Below are positions 1-5,392 of a stretch of 9,485 nt of DNA, in pieces. The stretch spans positions 15,447 through 24,931 of the forward strand of contig DKLE01000175.1 of assembly GCA_002455605.1 (NCBI GenBank). Direction: 5' to 3'. Within the stretch, counting starts at the first letter, position 1, and every line of letters begins with the position of its first letter. A program made the position numbers and the translations under genes. A model generated the notes under the pieces. It was given only the letters and a program-made list of their open reading frames with translations, was not told the DNA's origin and ran no database searches. The DNA is from Firmicutes bacterium UBA6648. GTDB taxonomy: Bacteria; Bacillota; Clostridia; Peptostreptococcales; Anaerovoracaceae.

Positions 1-38
1 GCTCTCATCTTGTTATTTGTTAATCCTGCCTTTGTGTG

Positions 39-488
39 CTATTTGATTTCAATTTGAAGTTTACTGGATGGCTGTTCCAATTTCGGAAGAGAGATTTTCA
101 AAACGCCGTCTTCCAATCTGGCAGCTACCTTCTGTACATCGATGTCTTTCAAGTACAGGGAACGCTGCATAGAACTGCAACGACGTTCCCGATGAAGATA
201 ATTTTCTTTTTCTTCATTTATTTCTTCATTGTTTTCTGCACGGATAATCAGATAATCGTTCTGGTAATCCAATTTTATTTCTTCTTTTTTTATGCCGGGC
301 ATCTCTGCTTCTACAAGATAAGCATTCCCTTGATCCTTTACATCCAGTTTGAAAGCATCCCCCATGGGATTTCTAAAGTTGAAAGGGCTGTCATTAAAAA
401 AGTTGTCTAACATATTATAGAAGTCGACAAAATCGTGCCCATCTCTTTTCTGTAGCTGATTTCTGTTGAAAGGTGTTAATCCAAACAT
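39..488 (-). CDS. Hsp20/alpha-crystallin family small heat-shock protein
   Basis: This is an ATP-independent cytoplasmic holdase chaperone of 149 aa, a normal length for bacterial small heat-shock proteins. The alpha-crystallin domain spans about residues 45-136. It opens with FKLDVKD, carries the MPGIKKEEI motif (63-71) and the HRERRCSSMQRSLYL segment (99-113), and closes with LEDGVLKISLP (126-135), which holds the conserved G-V-L. A C-terminal I-x-I motif (IEI, 146-148) is present; in this family it docks neighbouring dimers in the oligomer. The short N-terminal arm (1-44) is rich in Phe and Asn, as is common. Cys104 lies where many homologues have an aromatic residue. The start follows AGGAGG at minus-strand positions 496-501 with normal spacing, and the stop is TAG. 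Transcription probably comes from the promoter at 566-594 under the CIRCE operator at 529-555, so HrcA repression is inferred. Family assignment is very secure. Confidence 0.96.
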   Translation of the reverse strand: MFGLTPFNRNQLQKRDGHDFVDFYNMLDNFFNDSPFNFRNPMGDAFKLDVKDQGNAYLVEAEMPGIKKEEIKLDYQNDYLIIRAENNEEINEEKENYLHRERRCSSMQRSLYLKDIDVQKVAARLEDGVLKISLPKLEQPSSKLQIEIK

Positions 489-528
489 AATTGACTCCTC
501 CTTTTTATATGTTCATATATTTTTTTTG

Positions 529-555
529 TTAGCACTCTTGGCGAGAGAGTGCTAA
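529..555 (-). promoter_or_regulatory. CIRCE element (HrcA operator) of the hsp20 gene
   Basis: This is a perfect inverted repeat, TTAGCACTC - 9 nt - GAGTGCTAA, identical in both arms to the CIRCE consensus as I know it. It lies about 40 bp upstream of the hsp20 start codon and begins a few bases after the predicted transcription start. CIRCE is the binding site of the heat-shock repressor HrcA, so repression at normal temperature and release on heat shock is inferred. hrcA itself is not in this window. Confidence 0.97.
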
Positions 556-565
556 ATCTAAATCA

Positions 566-594
566 AAGATAACTCGAACTTTTAGATTTGTCAA
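566..594 (-). promoter_or_regulatory. sigma-A-type promoter of hsp20
   Basis: Read on the minus strand, the -35 box is TTGACA (589-594, perfect) and the -10 box is TATCTT (566-571), with a 17-nt spacer. Transcription would start near 559, immediately before CIRCE, which is the usual geometry for HrcA-repressed genes. Confidence 0.85.
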
Positions 595-634
595 GAGGTA
601 ATTTATATTTTTTTTAGAAATTAGTAAAATAATA

Positions 635-663
635 TTTACTGAGTATTATAGATGATAGATAAT
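635..663 (+). promoter_or_regulatory. candidate promoter of the HTH-desulfoferrodoxin gene
   Basis: TTTACT (635-640) and GATAAT (658-663) are separated by 17 nt and point toward the XRE-fusion gene. The -35 box is the right arm of a small inverted repeat, AGTAAA - 6 nt - TTTACT (623-640), which might be an operator. No transcript data support this, and the region is AT-rich, so chance matches are likely. Confidence 0.4.
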
Positions 664-677
664 AATGCATATGATTT

Positions 678-690
678 AATCTGTCAGATT
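678..690. promoter_or_regulatory. perfect palindrome AATCTG-T-CAGATT, candidate operator
   Basis: This is a 6-1-6 perfect inverted repeat about 15 bp downstream of the candidate -10 box and 83 bp upstream of the ATG at 773. The position suits autoregulation by the dimeric XRE regulator encoded downstream. A second short hairpin follows: TAGGGTC (691-697) pairs with GACTCTA (704-710) with one G-U pair. The operator role is inferred from position only. Confidence 0.35.
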
Positions 691-772
691 TAGGGTCCTT
701 TCAGACTCTACGGAACGTTTATTGAAAAGTTATCGGGAAGATACTATTCTATATCTTATGGAGGTGAGCAAT

Positions 773-1354
773 ATGGATTGCAGCAAAGTTGGAGAACTGA
801 TACTGAAATTGCGAAAGGAAAAAAAGATGACTCAAAAACAACTGGCTGATGCAATGAATATCAGTGATAAAGCGATCTCGAAATGGGAGCGCGGCTTGGG
901 TTGTCCAGATGTATCTCTTCTCCAGGAGCTATCTAGAATTTTAGAAGTCAATATCGAAAAAATATTAATAGGAAGTTTAGAACCAAACGATCCGGATGGA
1001 GGAAATATGAAAAAAATTAGATTTTATGTCTGCCCCAATTGCGGCAATGTATTAACGGCTACTGGAGAGGCTGAAATATCCTGCTGCGGCAGAAAGCTTC
1101 TGCCCCTTATCCCAGAGCCGGCAGATAAAATACACTCGTTGGCAGCGGAAGAAATAGAAAATGAGCTGTATATTACTTGTAACCATGAAATGAGCAAGGA
1201 ACATTATATCAGCTTTATAGCTTATGTATCTTATGATAGAGTCTTGTTAATTAAATTATATCCGGAACAAAATGCAGAGGTCCGTTTTCCTAAAATGCGA
1301 AAGGGAAAATTTTATTTTTATTGCAGTCAGCACGGCTTGTTTGTGGCGGAATAA
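773..1354 (+). CDS. XRE-family HTH regulator fused to desulfoferrodoxin (superoxide reductase)
   Basis: A 193-aa cytoplasmic protein with two parts. Residues 5-66 form an XRE/Cro helix-turn-helix, with MTQKQLADAMNISDKAISKWERG at its core. Residues 79-193 match two-iron desulfoferrodoxin. Center I is C87-x2-C90-x13-C104-C105, the FeCys4 desulforedoxin motif. Center II (FeHis4Cys) has candidate ligands H121, H138 and H144 in HEMSKEHYI, then C184 and H187 in YCSQHGLF. Superoxide reductases reduce superoxide to peroxide without making O2. The Glu-Lys-His motif known next to the first His ligand reads Lys-Ile-His here, so catalytic efficiency may differ. The ATG at 773 was chosen because GGAGG (760-764) precedes it by 8 nt; a TTG at 722 is in frame but has no such site. 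It lies divergent from hsp20 and 94 nt before a second regulator. A superoxide- or redox-responsive regulator is inferred. HTH-Dx-SOR fusions have, as I recall, been noted in surveys of superoxide reductases. Confidence 0.9.
   Translation: MDCSKVGELILKLRKEKKMTQKQLADAMNISDKAISKWERGLGCPDVSLLQELSRILEVNIEKILIGSLEPNDPDGGNMKKIRFYVCPNCGNVLTATGEAEISCCGRKLLPLIPEPADKIHSLAAEEIENELYITCNHEMSKEHYISFIAYVSYDRVLLIKLYPEQNAEVRFPKMRKGKFYFYCSQHGLFVAE
998..1009 (+). promoter_or_regulatory. internal ribosome binding site and ATG at the desulfoferrodoxin domain boundary
   Basis: GGAGG (998-1002) lies 4 nt before an in-frame ATG (1007-1009) that encodes Met79, the first residue of the desulfoferrodoxin part. Initiation here would give a free 115-aa desulfoferrodoxin (1007-1354). 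The spacing is a little short but within what can work. It could equally be a relic of the start of an ancestral free-standing gene. Confidence 0.4.
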
Positions 1355-1448
1355 TTTAATATAATAAAAGAACCTCGCAGTTTTTGTATGGGAAAAGAGA
1401 GGAAAAACCCAAATGCAGAAGATATAATAACGTCAAGGAGCTGATTAT

Positions 1449-2297
1449 ATGGAATGGATTAACCGATTAAACAACGCAATACAATATATAGAGGAGCATA
1501 TTCTGGAGGAAGTTGATTATGAACAGCTTGGGAAAGTTGCCTGCTGTTCTGCTTATCATTTCCAGAGAATGTTTTCCTATATGGCAGAAACCTCTTTGAC
1601 GGAATATATTCGGCGTAGGCGAATGTCCCTGGCTGTAGCGGATCTGCAAAGCGGTGAAGAGAAAATTATTGATATTGCTCTGAAATATGGCTATTCTTCA
1701 CCGACAGCATTTAACCGGGCATTTCAAAATGTACACGGAATTGCACCCTCTGCTGTCAGAGAAAGCGGTGTAACGTTAAAGTCCTATTCTCCAATCAGCT
1801 TTAAAATTACCATTAAAGGAGTCGAGGAAATGGAGTATAGAATTGAAAAGAAAGAATCTTTTCGCATCGTTGGAATCGGACAGCAAATCAGCAGCGATAT
1901 GGAAAAGAATTTTAAAATTGTGCCGCCTATGTGGGAGAAGGCTGCTATGGATGGAACAATTCCTAAGCTTTGCGGGCTTATGGACAGCCAGCCTATGGGT
2001 ATTTTGGGAGTCAGTGTTTTTCAGGAAGAGGGAAACGGGCGTTATTTTATTGCGGCTGCAAGCACAAAGCCAATTGACGAAACTTTGGAAGAATATATAG
2101 TACCTGCTGCGACATGGGCAGTATTTTACGGAGAAGGAACCTCCCGATCCATACAGGAATTAGAAAGCCGTATTCTATCTGAATGGTTTCCATCCTCGGG
2201 GTATGAATATGGTAATGCACCGGATATTGAAGTATATTTAAATGCGGATCCAGAAAATGCTAAATATGAGGTCTGGATTCCGGTTGTAAAAAAGTAA
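1449..2297 (+). CDS. AraC-family transcriptional regulator with GyrI-like effector-binding domain
   Basis: A 282-aa cytoplasmic regulator of the Rob/SoxS-like type. The AraC DNA-binding domain is N-terminal (about residues 1-108). The first helix-turn-helix is around 25-46 (YEQLGKVACCSAYHFQRMF). The second is around 74-96 (IDIALKYGYSSPTAFNRAFQ), followed by the typical GIAPS. Residues about 127-281 form a GyrI-like/AraC effector-binding domain, with SFRIVGIG near its start and the closing pattern PDIEVYLN...YEVWIPV. In relatives this domain binds hydrophobic or cationic small molecules and adjusts activity of the DNA-binding half, often for efflux or detoxification genes. AAGGAG (1435-1440) lies 8 nt before the ATG. 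The 94-nt gap after the XRE fusion shows no terminator, so cotranscription is plausible. The gene ends in tandem stops, TAATAA. The target genes and ligand are unknown. Confidence 0.92.
   Translation: MEWINRLNNAIQYIEEHILEEVDYEQLGKVACCSAYHFQRMFSYMAETSLTEYIRRRRMSLAVADLQSGEEKIIDIALKYGYSSPTAFNRAFQNVHGIAPSAVRESGVTLKSYSPISFKITIKGVEEMEYRIEKKESFRIVGIGQQISSDMEKNFKIVPPMWEKAAMDGTIPKLCGLMDSQPMGILGVSVFQEEGNGRYFIAAASTKPIDETLEEYIVPAATWAVFYGEGTSRSIQELESRILSEWFPSSGYEYGNAPDIEVYLNADPENAKYEVWIPVVKK
1815..1832 (+). promoter_or_regulatory. internal ribosome binding site and ATG before the GyrI-like domain
   Basis: AAAGGAG (1815-1821) lies 8 nt before an in-frame ATG (1830-1832) encoding Met128, right where the GyrI-like domain begins. 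The motif and spacing are as good as at the annotated start at 1449. Use would yield a free ligand-binding domain of 155 aa. No direct evidence of use. Confidence 0.4.
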
Positions 2298-2447
2298 TAA
2301 GCAGCGGTTCTTTCAGTATGGACGGGAAATTAGGTGACCATATTGAAATATTAAACATTTTGGTATTCTATTAAGCATAGTTAAACTTCCCTTGCAAATT
2401 CCTGCTTATTTCTACTCAAAACTCAGTTATATATTATTTTCAAATGC
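2298..2447. other. convergent intergenic region with no clear terminator
   Basis: The AraC-type gene and the minus-strand CPBP gene end facing each other across about 150 bp. I found no strong stem followed by a T-run on either strand, only a weak TATGG/CCATA pair near 2317-2343. Read-through antisense transcription in either direction is possible. No gene is seen here. Confidence 0.5.
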
Positions 2448-3248
2448 TCATACTATTCGTCTGCTCTTCTTGTCGTATATCACAACAGTTGCAATTGAAA
2501 CAAGAACAATCACAGCATTTGCGGCAATTGTTCCCTCCCAAGTCATAGTCATGGTGCCAAAGACGGGGGATGCCGCATTGAACATGGTGTGGAATAATAC
2601 ACACATAAACACACGGCCTTTTCCTGATATTTTGTAGATCGCCCCGTTGAAAAAACGAAACGCAATGAGTTGAACTGCAAACATCCAAAAGTTAATGAGT
2701 CCCTCGCCGTGATTCGTTCCCGGAATGAAGAAAAGGGGTATATGCCATAAAATCCAAATGATTCCAACAAAAACCGAAGATAAAACAAAGCCATATTTTT
2801 TGTCAAGCTCAGGCTGCAATATGTACATCCAGCCAGCCTCCTCCAAGCCACCGATAATAAGATTACCAGGCAGGGAAAGGAAGAACATATAAAATGGAAG
2901 CACCATTTCCGTGCGCCCTGAAACGGCAACATGTATCAAAAAATACAGTGCAAGCCCTGTAACAACGTACAAATAGAGAGCTATATTATTTTTGGTATAA
3001 AAAACAGTTTTCAACCATTCCTTAAAATCTGCGATTTTGTTATTTTTCTTCAGAACGATATATGAAGCAATAGCGGGCGACAAAATATAGATTGCAAAAG
3101 GAATATTCATCCCAAATTGCGGTAACGAGTGAACCCAATTGTGAACTGAATATCCGAATTGCCCAAGAGCAATCAAAGAACCTGAGACAAGATAGGCTAT
3201 GCAAAATGTCAGTATCGTAAATTGTACGATGATTTTTTTGTCTGTCAT
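2448..3248 (-). CDS. CPBP-family (CAAX/Abi) intramembrane metalloprotease homologue
   Basis: A 266-aa polytopic membrane protein with roughly seven or eight hydrophobic segments. The CPBP core is in the second half: GGLEEAGWMYILQPEL (133-148) is motif 1 (E136, E137), WILWHIPLFF (165-174) is motif 2 (H169), and LFHTMFNA (218-225) is motif 3 (H220, N224). Members of this glutamic-type protease family cleave prenylated CAAX proteins in eukaryotes; bacterial ones serve in bacteriocin self-immunity, peptide processing or unknown roles. Motif 1 is usually EExxxR; here the Arg position is Met141, so activity may be altered, although the two Glu and both His are kept. AGGTGA lies 7 nt upstream of the ATG on the minus strand. 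No bacteriocin genes are nearby, so an immunity role is not supported by context. Monocistronic, with its own candidate promoter. Confidence 0.9.
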   Translation of the reverse strand: MTDKKIIVQFTILTFCIAYLVSGSLIALGQFGYSVHNWVHSLPQFGMNIPFAIYILSPAIASYIVLKKNNKIADFKEWLKTVFYTKNNIALYLYVVTGLALYFLIHVAVSGRTEMVLPFYMFFLSLPGNLIIGGLEEAGWMYILQPELDKKYGFVLSSVFVGIIWILWHIPLFFIPGTNHGEGLINFWMFAVQLIAFRFFNGAIYKISGKGRVFMCVLFHTMFNAASPVFGTMTMTWEGTIAANAVIVLVSIATVVIYDKKSRRIV

Positions 3249-3344
3249 GATTTCTTCACCTCACGTTTTGCAGTATACATTAAATTCGTCAAAGTCACAT
3301 TCATAGCCGTATCCCCCGTTCCCTGCTTCGTTTTTTTCTGTTCC

Positions 3345-3353
3345 ATTATACCA
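3345..3353 (-). promoter_or_regulatory. extended -10 promoter candidate for the CPBP gene
   Basis: The minus strand reads TGGTATAAT, an extended -10 (TGn-TATAAT) with a perfect hexamer. No good -35 box is seen at 16-18 nt, which is typical of extended -10 promoters. The start would lie about 90 nt upstream of the ATG. Confidence 0.5.
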
Positions 3354-3379
3354 TACCTTTCAAAAAACGCGAAACAAGT

Positions 3380-3418
3380 AGCAAAACGGCATAGCCAAAA
3401 TTGATTATGCCGTGTGCT
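3380..3418. repeat. hairpin-forming inverted repeat
   Basis: CGGCATA (3387-3393) and TATGCCG (3406-3412) form a perfect 7-bp stem with a 12-nt loop. The outer AGCA (3380-3383) and TGCT (3415-3418) add a second helix across a small internal loop. On the minus strand the inner stem is followed by TTTTG, so it could be a weak terminator in that direction, upstream of the CPBP promoter. No gene reads into it, so its role is unknown. Confidence 0.55.
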
Positions 3419-3437
3419 GCACAATTACTTCTCTATT

Positions 3438-3468
3438 GGGGAGCTCCTTTTTGGAGTCTCTCTTTTTT
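3438..3468 (+). terminator. terminator-like hairpin with no gene upstream
   Basis: GGGGAGCTCC (3438-3447) pairs with GGAGTCTCTC (3453-3462) around a TTTTT loop, with one bulged T and G-U pairs near the base, and is followed by six T. It has the form of a rho-independent terminator on the plus strand, but no plus-strand gene precedes it. It may end a short RNA, attenuate a long leader of the alcohol dehydrogenase, or be a relic. Confidence 0.55.
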
Positions 3469-3630
3469 ACTAAAAATTTTCTAAATAAAAGAGTTTAAAA
3501 AGAAGAAAAGTAGTGTAAAATTTTAGTATAAAAACGTCAAAAGAGTTTACCCTAAAATTGAATATTAGAGTAAAGAGTAAAAAAAACACAAATAGAGAGA
3601 GCTAGTTTTTTAGTTATGGTTAAATTATTA
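3469..3630 (+). promoter_or_regulatory. AT-rich upstream region of the alcohol dehydrogenase
   Basis: This non-coding stretch completes the 400-bp divergent gap. It contains an imperfect inverted repeat, TACTAAAAATTTT (3468-3480) against AAAATTTTAGTA (3517-3528), and a direct repeat AAAAGAGTTTA at 3487-3497 and 3539-3549. No convincing sigma-A promoter pair was found, although the promoter of the downstream gene probably lies here. Confidence 0.35.
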
Positions 3631-3648
3631 ACAGAGGAGGAAATTGAT

Positions 3649-4839
3649 ATGGGAAGATTTACGCTACCAAGAGATATCTATTACGGAAGTGGCTCTTTGT
3701 CAAAATTAAAGAATCTAAAGGGTGAAAGAGCTTTTTTAGTTGTAGGCGGAGGCTCGATGAAACGCTTTGGCTTTTTAGATAAGGCAGTAGGCTTCTTGAA
3801 GGAAGCCGGTATGGAAGTAGAGCTATTTGAAAATGTGGAACCGGATCCCAGTGTAGAAACTGTTATGCGAGGAGCTGAAGCCATGAGAGCGTTTCAGCCT
3901 GACTGGATTATAGCTATGGGAGGCGGGTCGCCTATAGATGCGGCAAAAGCTATGTGGGCTTTTTATGAATATCCGGAGACTACTTTTGAAGATTTGATTA
4001 CTCCTTTTAATTTTCCGGAATTAAGGATAAAGGCCAGATTTTGCGCAATTCCGTCAACCTCAGGAACGGCTACGGAAGTAACCGCTTTCAGCGTTATAAC
4101 AGATTATAAAAAGGGAATCAAGTATCCTTTGGCTGACTTTAACATTACTCCCGATGTGGCTATTGTAGACCCGGAGCTTGCAGAGACAATGCCGCCTAAG
4201 CTGACGGCTTACACAGGCATGGATGCCATGACTCATGCCATAGAAGCTTATGTGTCCACGCATCATTCTGATTTCACAGATCCCCTTGCGCTTCACGCCA
4301 TCCAAATGGTTCATGAGCAGCTGAAGGATTCCTATGAGGGACAAAAACCGGCAAAAGAGAAAATGCACAATGCACAGTGCTTAGCGGGTATGGCATTTTC
4401 TAATGCTTTATTGGGTATTGTCCATTCCATGGCACATAAAACAGGAGCAGCCTACAGCGGAGGACATATTGTCCATGGGTGCGCCAATGCCATGTATTTG
4501 ACAAGGGTTATTCAATTCAATGCAAAAAATCCTCAGGCAGCCGAAAGATATGGAGAAATAGCCAAGCTTTTAGGCTTAACAGGCAGCACCGACGAAGAAT
4601 TAGTAGAGGCATTAGTAGCGGAAATAAAAGCCATGAATAAGTCTATCAATATACCATCCTGTATTAAAGAATATGAGGGCGGCATTATCCAAGAGAAAGA
4701 ATTTATGGACAAGCTGTCAGTGGTAGCGGAGCTGGCAATAGGAGATGCTTGCACAGGAACCAATCCGAGGATTCCCACCCAGGAAGAAATGGAAAAGCTA
4801 TTGAAGGCTTGTTACTATGGCGAGGAAGTAGATTTTTAA
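3649..4839 (+). CDS. iron-containing alcohol dehydrogenase (butanol dehydrogenase-like)
   Basis: A 396-aa cytoplasmic group III (Fe-dependent) alcohol dehydrogenase that would interconvert a primary alcohol and aldehyde with NAD(P)H. The N-terminal Rossmann half has GGGSMKRFG (33-41) and GGGSPIDAAKAMW (91-103), then IPSTSGTATEVTAFSVI (134-150). In the C-terminal helical half, GMDAMTHAIEAYVS supplies metal ligands D192 and H196, and GIVHSMAHK supplies H259 (with H263). The fourth ligand is probably H276 in HGCANAMYL, though H273 is also possible. The length is normal for the family. The ATG at 3649 is chosen because GAGGAGG (3634-3640) lies 8 nt upstream; the ATG at 3616, 11 codons earlier, has no good site. 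Monocistronic, ending in a strong bidirectional terminator. Butanol, ethanol and lactaldehyde-type substrates cannot be told apart from sequence. Fermentative redox balancing is the likely role. Confidence 0.93.
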   Translation: MGRFTLPRDIYYGSGSLSKLKNLKGERAFLVVGGGSMKRFGFLDKAVGFLKEAGMEVELFENVEPDPSVETVMRGAEAMRAFQPDWIIAMGGGSPIDAAKAMWAFYEYPETTFEDLITPFNFPELRIKARFCAIPSTSGTATEVTAFSVITDYKKGIKYPLADFNITPDVAIVDPELAETMPPKLTAYTGMDAMTHAIEAYVSTHHSDFTDPLALHAIQMVHEQLKDSYEGQKPAKEKMHNAQCLAGMAFSNALLGIVHSMAHKTGAAYSGGHIVHGCANAMYLTRVIQFNAKNPQAAERYGEIAKLLGLTGSTDEELVEALVAEIKAMNKSINIPSCIKEYEGGIIQEKEFMDKLSVVAELAIGDACTGTNPRIPTQEEMEKLLKACYYGEEVDF

Positions 4840-4892
4840 ATTTTAATAGGATAGTTTTTCATAAACAAGTTTTATGTAAATAAAGTAGAAAT

Positions 4893-4929
4893 AAAAACCC
4901 CAATGGTTACTTATGCCAATGGGGTTTTT
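4893..4929. terminator. bidirectional rho-independent terminator
   Basis: AAAAACCCCAATGG (4893-4906) pairs with CCAATGGGGTTTTT (4916-4929) with a single mismatch and a 9-nt loop. The A-run on one side and T-run on the other make it work in both directions. It ends the alcohol dehydrogenase on the plus strand and the DUF3892-type gene on the minus strand, whose stop is 7 bp away. Confidence 0.95.
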
Positions 4930-4936
4930 GATTGGA

Positions 4937-5233
4937 TTACTTCACCGTAGGCAGCGAGCCTAGGTTATTGTCTTCCGTTCCGTCCGGAATGGACTTGAGA
5001 TATTCAGTAGATCCACGGTGAGCAACGCCGACTCCTTGTACCCCGCCTCTTCTTGCCAGATCAATGCATTCTTCTTTTGATAAAATACTGTTGTCTGATA
5101 ATTGATATCCGGTTACGCGCCCGCCGCTTTTAACCAGACCGGTGATTCGCTTTGCATCGCTGGAGGGTGTTGGGATTTCATCCAGTGTATTGCGTGCAAA
5201 AGAAGCATCCAAACCGCTTTTTTCATTATTCAT
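4937..5233 (-). CDS. DUF3892-type small protein
   Basis: A 98-aa soluble protein of unknown function. Residues about 28-84 match my memory of the DUF3892 family: RITGLVKSGGRVTGYQLSD (29-47), then LSKEECIDLARRGGVQGVG (51-69), AHRGSTEYLKSIPD (71-84). The N-terminal 27 residues and the C-terminal tail are polar and probably disordered. There is no signal peptide, membrane segment or cysteine metal motif; the single Cys is residue 56. GAGAGG lies 7 nt upstream of the ATG on the minus strand. It is transcribed toward the alcohol dehydrogenase, with which it shares a terminator, and divergently from the ABC importer operon. The coding strand shows family-like conservation rather than random sequence, so I consider it real. 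No molecular role can be assigned. Confidence 0.85.
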   Translation of the reverse strand: MNNEKSGLDASFARNTLDEIPTPSSDAKRITGLVKSGGRVTGYQLSDNSILSKEECIDLARRGGVQGVGVAHRGSTEYLKSIPDGTEDNNLGSLPTVK

Positions 5234-5324
5234 AATAAATCCTCTCTTCTTGTCTTTTCTTGTATTTTGTGTAGAAAAAGAGAAATTATAACTTTACCGC
5301 AAGATATTTAGCCCGACTTCCCTA

Positions 5325-5354
5325 TTCACCATTTTGTTTAAAATTACATACAAT
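5325..5354 (+). promoter_or_regulatory. candidate promoter of the ABC importer operon
   Basis: TTCACC (5325-5330) and TACAAT (5349-5354) are spaced by 18 nt, giving a leader of about 30 nt. No riboswitch fits in so short a leader. The 159-bp gap also holds a TATAAT on the minus strand (5285-5290) that could serve the DUF3892-type gene, but that has no clear -35 box. Confidence 0.4.
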
Positions 5355-5392
5355 GGAAGATGATATATTTTGAAAACAATGAGGTGATGTTT

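Noticed and set aside
36..410. Open frame on the plus strand opposite hsp20
   Set aside because: Its product is low-complexity and Phe-rich, it has no ribosome binding site, and it lies fully antisense to a secure Hsp20 gene.
623..640. PerR box over the candidate promoter of the HTH-desulfoferrodoxin gene
   Set aside because: By eye only about 9 of 14 consensus positions fit in this AT-rich stretch, which is too weak to claim.
722..772. Longer N-terminus for the HTH-desulfoferrodoxin protein starting at a TTG
   Set aside because: The TTG has no ribosome binding site. The ATG at 773 has GGAGG at good distance and starts right before the helix-turn-helix.
2392..2932. Open frames on both strands over the CPBP gene
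   Set aside because: They are antisense or out-of-frame copies of the CPBP coding region without family-like sequence or ribosome binding sites.
2448..3248. Bacteriocin immunity gene or part of a mobile element
   Set aside because: No bacteriocin precursor, transporter, transposase, integrase or terminal repeat is seen around it.
3469..3600. CRISPR-like or tandem repeat array
   Set aside because: Only two copies of an 11-nt AT-rich repeat and scattered AGAGTAAA-like words are present, with no regular spacing.
5234..5392. TPP or FMN riboswitch before the THI5-like importer
   Set aside because: The leader from the best promoter is only about 30 nt and none of the conserved riboswitch core sequences is present.
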